Below, piece after piece: positions 61,519 to 64,000 of a DNA stretch of 64,000 bases (position 1 is the stretch's first letter; the number at the start of each line of letters is the position of its first letter). The stretch comes from Paenibacillus lignilyticus. GTDB taxonomy: Bacteria > Bacillota > Bacilli > Paenibacillales > Paenibacillaceae. The stretch is taken from contig NZ_JAGKSP010000005.1 in NCBI RefSeq assembly GCF_017942085.1, positions 248,001 to 312,000 of the forward strand, given 5' to 3'. The notes beneath the pieces were generated by a model. That model did not search any database, was not told the DNA's origin, and worked only from the letters and a program-made list of their open reading frames with translations. The position numbers and the translations under genes are program-made.

Positions 61519-63489
61519 ATGCGGCAACAACCGGCGTGGTTCCCCAAGCAGTCGGAGCTGGAACAAACACGTCTATATCAGTTCATGCTCAAGTATGGAT
61601 TTACCGATTATGAGGCTTTCTATCGCAAATCGATTGAGGACATCAGTTGGTTCTGGCATGCGGTCGCGCAAGATATGGGGATCGAATGGGCAAGTCCTTA
61701 CGAGCAGGTTGTTGATCTTACAGCGGGCATTCAATGGCCATCCTGGTTTAAGCTGGGTCAGTTGAACATCGCATCAAATGCAGTCGACAAATGGTTAATG
61801 GACCCCGCCGCAGCCGGCAGGAACGCAATCATCTGGGAAGGCGAGGATCATCAAACCCGGACCTTCACCTATATCGAGCTTAATGAGCAGGTGAATCGAG
61901 CAGCGCATGGATTAAGGCGGCAATTGGGTATAAGTCCGGGTCAACGTGTTGCACTTTATATGCCTATGATTCCGGAAACCGTGATAGCAATGCTTGCCGT
62001 AGCCAAACTAGGCGCTGTGGCTGTACCTATCTATTCGGGTTATAGCGCTGAAGCAGCTGCTAAACGAATGGAAGGAGCCGGATGTACAGTTCTGATCACT
62101 GCTGACGGCTATTATCGGCGCGGCAAACCGATTCCCATGAAGGAAGAGGCTGACAAAGCAGCCGATGCAGCGGTTCCTATTGTTTTAACGGTCGTTGTTC
62201 GGCGGTTGGGCAATCCGATCACTTGGCGGCAAGGACGTGATGTCGACTGGTTGGAGCTCAGGGACGGTGAAAATGGTGAAGCTTCAAAACCATTTCCAGC
62301 TGTGCCGATGAACAGCAACGATCCGTTGATGCTTCTCTACACCTCCGGAACTACCGGATTACCTAAAGGAATTGTTCATACGCACAGCGGATTTCCGATC
62401 AAAGCCGGATTCGATGCCGGTTACGTGATGGATTTTCAGCAAGGCGACACGATGCTATGGATCACGGATATGGGCTGGATGATGGGACCCTTCATGGTGT
62501 ATGGCACCTTGTTAAGCGGCGGTACGATGGTGTTGTACGAAGGGGCACCCGATTATCCCGGTCCGAGTCGTATATTTAACCTCGTTAACAAGCATAAAGT
62601 GACCCATCTCGGCGTATCGCCAACGCTGATTCGCAGCTTGATGAAACATGGCGATGCGTGTTATAGGGAAAGCGATCTGACATCGCTAAAGGTAATCGGT
62701 TCGTCAGGCGAACCTTGGAATCCCGAGCCGTGGCAATGGCTGTTCCATGAAGTCGGCCTAGACAGAATCCCCATTGTTAATTACTCGGGTGGCACCGAAA
62801 TATCAGGAGGCATTCTGGGAAATGTGCTGCTGAAGGCAATCGCCCCGGCCAGCTTTAACACGGCGATTCCCGGCATGCATGCGGATGTATTTTCACAAGA
62901 AGGAAAGCCCGTTCGCGGTGAGGTCGGGGAACTGGTGCTCAGGAACGCTTGGGTCGGAATGGCAAGCGGTTTCTGGCAAGAACCGGAACGCTACGAGAAA
63001 ACCTATTGGTCGCGATGGCCTGAAATATGGGTGCACGGTGATTGGGTCGAGCTGGACGAAGATGGATTCTGGACGATCACCGGACGTTCCGATGACACCT
63101 TGAATGTGGCTGGCAAGCGGCTTGGACCAACCGAAATCGAATCCATGCTTGTCGAGCATCCTCGCGTGGTGGAGGCCGCTGCGATTGGCGTACCGGACGA
63201 TCTTAAAGGAGAAACCGCCGTTTGCTTCGTCGTACTGAATCATCCGTTAGTCCTTCCTGATGATAGGACTGCTTTGACGGCCGAACTATTGGAGTGGGTG
63301 ACCAGCCAACTTGGCAAAACATTCAAACCGTCAGCGATTCACATCGTGGACGCATTACCTAAGACAAGAAATGCGAAGGTGATGCGCAGAGTCATCCGAG
63401 CTGCCTATTTAGCGATGGATCCGGGAGATCTATCGGCACTTGAAAACCCGGAATCATTAGAAGCGATAGCCAATCTCCGCGTGATATAA
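61519..63489 (+). CDS. Acyl-CoA synthetase, probably acetoacetyl-CoA synthetase
   Basis: An ANL-superfamily ligase of 656 residues. The phosphate-binding loop is LLYTSGTTGLPKGIVHTHSG; later motifs are IVNYSGGTEISGGI, FWTITGRSDDTLNVAGKRLG and the catalytic Lys region LPKTRNAKVMRRVIRAAY. The layout is that of acetate/acetoacetate-CoA ligases. The last pathway step releases acetoacetate, so acetoacetyl-CoA formation is the likely role (inference from context). AAGGAG at 61504-61509 fits ATG 61519; ATG 61510 is too close. Confidence 0.88.
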   Translation: MRQQPAWFPKQSELEQTRLYQFMLKYGFTDYEAFYRKSIEDISWFWHAVAQDMGIEWASPYEQVVDLTAGIQWPSWFKLGQLNIASNAVDKWLMDPAAAGRNAIIWEGEDHQTRTFTYIELNEQVNRAAHGLRRQLGISPGQRVALYMPMIPETVIAMLAVAKLGAVAVPIYSGYSAEAAAKRMEGAGCTVLITADGYYRRGKPIPMKEEADKAADAAVPIVLTVVVRRLGNPITWRQGRDVDWLELRDGENGEASKPFPAVPMNSNDPLMLLYTSGTTGLPKGIVHTHSGFPIKAGFDAGYVMDFQQGDTMLWITDMGWMMGPFMVYGTLLSGGTMVLYEGAPDYPGPSRIFNLVNKHKVTHLGVSPTLIRSLMKHGDACYRESDLTSLKVIGSSGEPWNPEPWQWLFHEVGLDRIPIVNYSGGTEISGGILGNVLLKAIAPASFNTAIPGMHADVFSQEGKPVRGEVGELVLRNAWVGMASGFWQEPERYEKTYWSRWPEIWVHGDWVELDEDGFWTITGRSDDTLNVAGKRLGPTEIESMLVEHPRVVEAAAIGVPDDLKGETAVCFVVLNHPLVLPDDRTALTAELLEWVTSQLGKTFKPSAIHIVDALPKTRNAKVMRRVIRAAYLAMDPGDLSALENPESLEAIANLRVI

Positions 63490-63502
63490 AGGAGCGCATT
63501 CT

Positions 63503-64000
63503 ATGGCATGTTCGTTCATTAATGTGGATGAGGATTCGCATTTTCCGATACAAAATCTGCCCTATGGCGTATTTCGTCCACTGCGTCATCGTGGCTGTAT
63601 GCCTCGAATCGGAGTAGCTATAGGGGACTACGTGCTGGATTTAGAGGTATTAGATAAAGCCGGCTGCTTCGACCATACGCGAGTATCCGGGAAAGGCGTA
63701 TTCGCCCGGCCCTCGCTCAACGCGTTCATGGCGATGGGGCGTGATGTATGGCGCGAGGTTCGATCAACCATCTCAAGGTTACTCGATTCGAATGAGCCTG
63801 CGCTTCGAGATAACTTCCCGCTCCGATCGACGGCATTTTACCGTCAACGTGAAGTCGAGATGATGCTGCCTGCGGAAATCGGTGATTATACCGATTTCTA
63901 CGCATCCAAGGCACACGCTGTTAATGTCGGTACTTTATTCCGAGGCAAAGAACAGGCTTTGATGCCGAATTGGCTTCACCTTCCCGTCGGTTATCATGGC
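63503..64000 (+). CDS. fahA: Fumarylacetoacetase, 5' part (runs off the window)
   Basis: Hydrolyses fumarylacetoacetate to fumarate and acetoacetate. The 166 visible codons have the N-terminal domain (EDSHFPIQNLPYGVF, then RIGVAIGDYVLDLEVL). The start of the catalytic domain is also visible (EIGDYTDFYASKAHAVNVG, LHLPVGYHG), including the metal-site Asp of DYTDFYASKAHA. AAAGGAG precedes ATG 63503. The frame is open to the last base of the window. It is the fifth gene of the operon. Confidence 0.93.
   Translation, partial: MACSFINVDEDSHFPIQNLPYGVFRPLRHRGCMPRIGVAIGDYVLDLEVLDKAGCFDHTRVSGKGVFARPSLNAFMAMGRDVWREVRSTISRLLDSNEPALRDNFPLRSTAFYRQREVEMMLPAEIGDYTDFYASKAHAVNVGTLFRGKEQALMPNWLHLPVGYHG

Noticed and set aside
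1-64000. CRISPR arrays, prophage, transposases, tRNA or rRNA genes
   Set aside because: No regular repeat-spacer array, phage gene cluster, DDE transposase or cloverleaf/ribosomal signature was found on either strand by reading.

Overview
The window looks like chromosome of a spore-forming, low-to-mid GC Gram-positive bacterium of the Paenibacillus/Cohnella kind. Evidence for this: strong AAGGAGG-type ribosome binding sites, frequent TTG and GTG starts, two gerA-type spore germination operons, T-box and cobalamin leaders, S-layer-homology surface proteins, and protein families typical of Paenibacillaceae (DUF2935, GH127, Ger(x)C, NAGPA-like). No rRNA, tRNA, CRISPR array or intact insertion sequence was seen. 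The species cannot be named from the sequence alone.

Left end (1-5 kb): a DUF2935 protein, then a compact secretion/amine module. It holds tatA, an exported RidA-like protein and a twin-arginine FAD amine oxidase on the minus strand, divergent from a short TnrA/GlnR-like regulator and tatC. The divergent gap carries two perfect TnrA/GlnR boxes (TGTNA-N7-TNACA). From 5 to 7.1 kb lies a decayed patch with a 5'-truncated AraC gene and TetR and DsbA remnants whose missing 5' ends face each other. From 7.2 to 20 kb come a phosphatase, a YcaQ-like protein, asd behind a T-box (probably lysine), two large surface or lipoprotein unknowns, GNAT and MDR enzymes, and a convergent LysR-metE pair with a MET-box-like dyad upstream of metE.

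Middle (20-35.7 kb): a cobalamin riboswitch with terminator precedes two S-layer-anchored proteins built from alpha/alpha-toroid repeats. The second also has two DUF4430 (transcobalamin C-domain-like) modules, and I read the pair as a surface vitamin B12 capture system. Next are selD-mnmH (selenium for tRNA selenouridine), a CDF metal exporter, a beta-lactamase-fold hydrolase, an APH-type kinase broken by one in-frame stop, a small P-loop kinase, and germination operon 1 (A-C-B).

Right (35.7-64 kb): GH127 with a divergent AraC regulator; germination operon 2 on the opposite strand; SPFH-NfeD; a frameshifted D-2-hydroxyacid dehydrogenase; a methyltransferase; two small XRE/membrane-protein units, one broken; NAGPA plus a coiled-coil protein; and an AAA+ ATPase/TPR pair. 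An Lsa-type ABC-F antibiotic resistance gene follows, with a two-stage leader: an AUG-UAA start-stop uORF with competing terminator/antiterminator, then a 16-codon leader peptide with hairpins. After that come a XerC/D-like recombinase preceded by a 28-bp 11-6-11 palindrome, and finally a tyrosine/homogentisate catabolic operon (hppD, flavin reductase, hmgA, acyl-CoA synthetase, fahA) that runs off the right edge.

Broken genes are frequent (about seven in 64 kb). Several differ from an intact frame by a single base or codon, so either real decay or assembly error must be considered.
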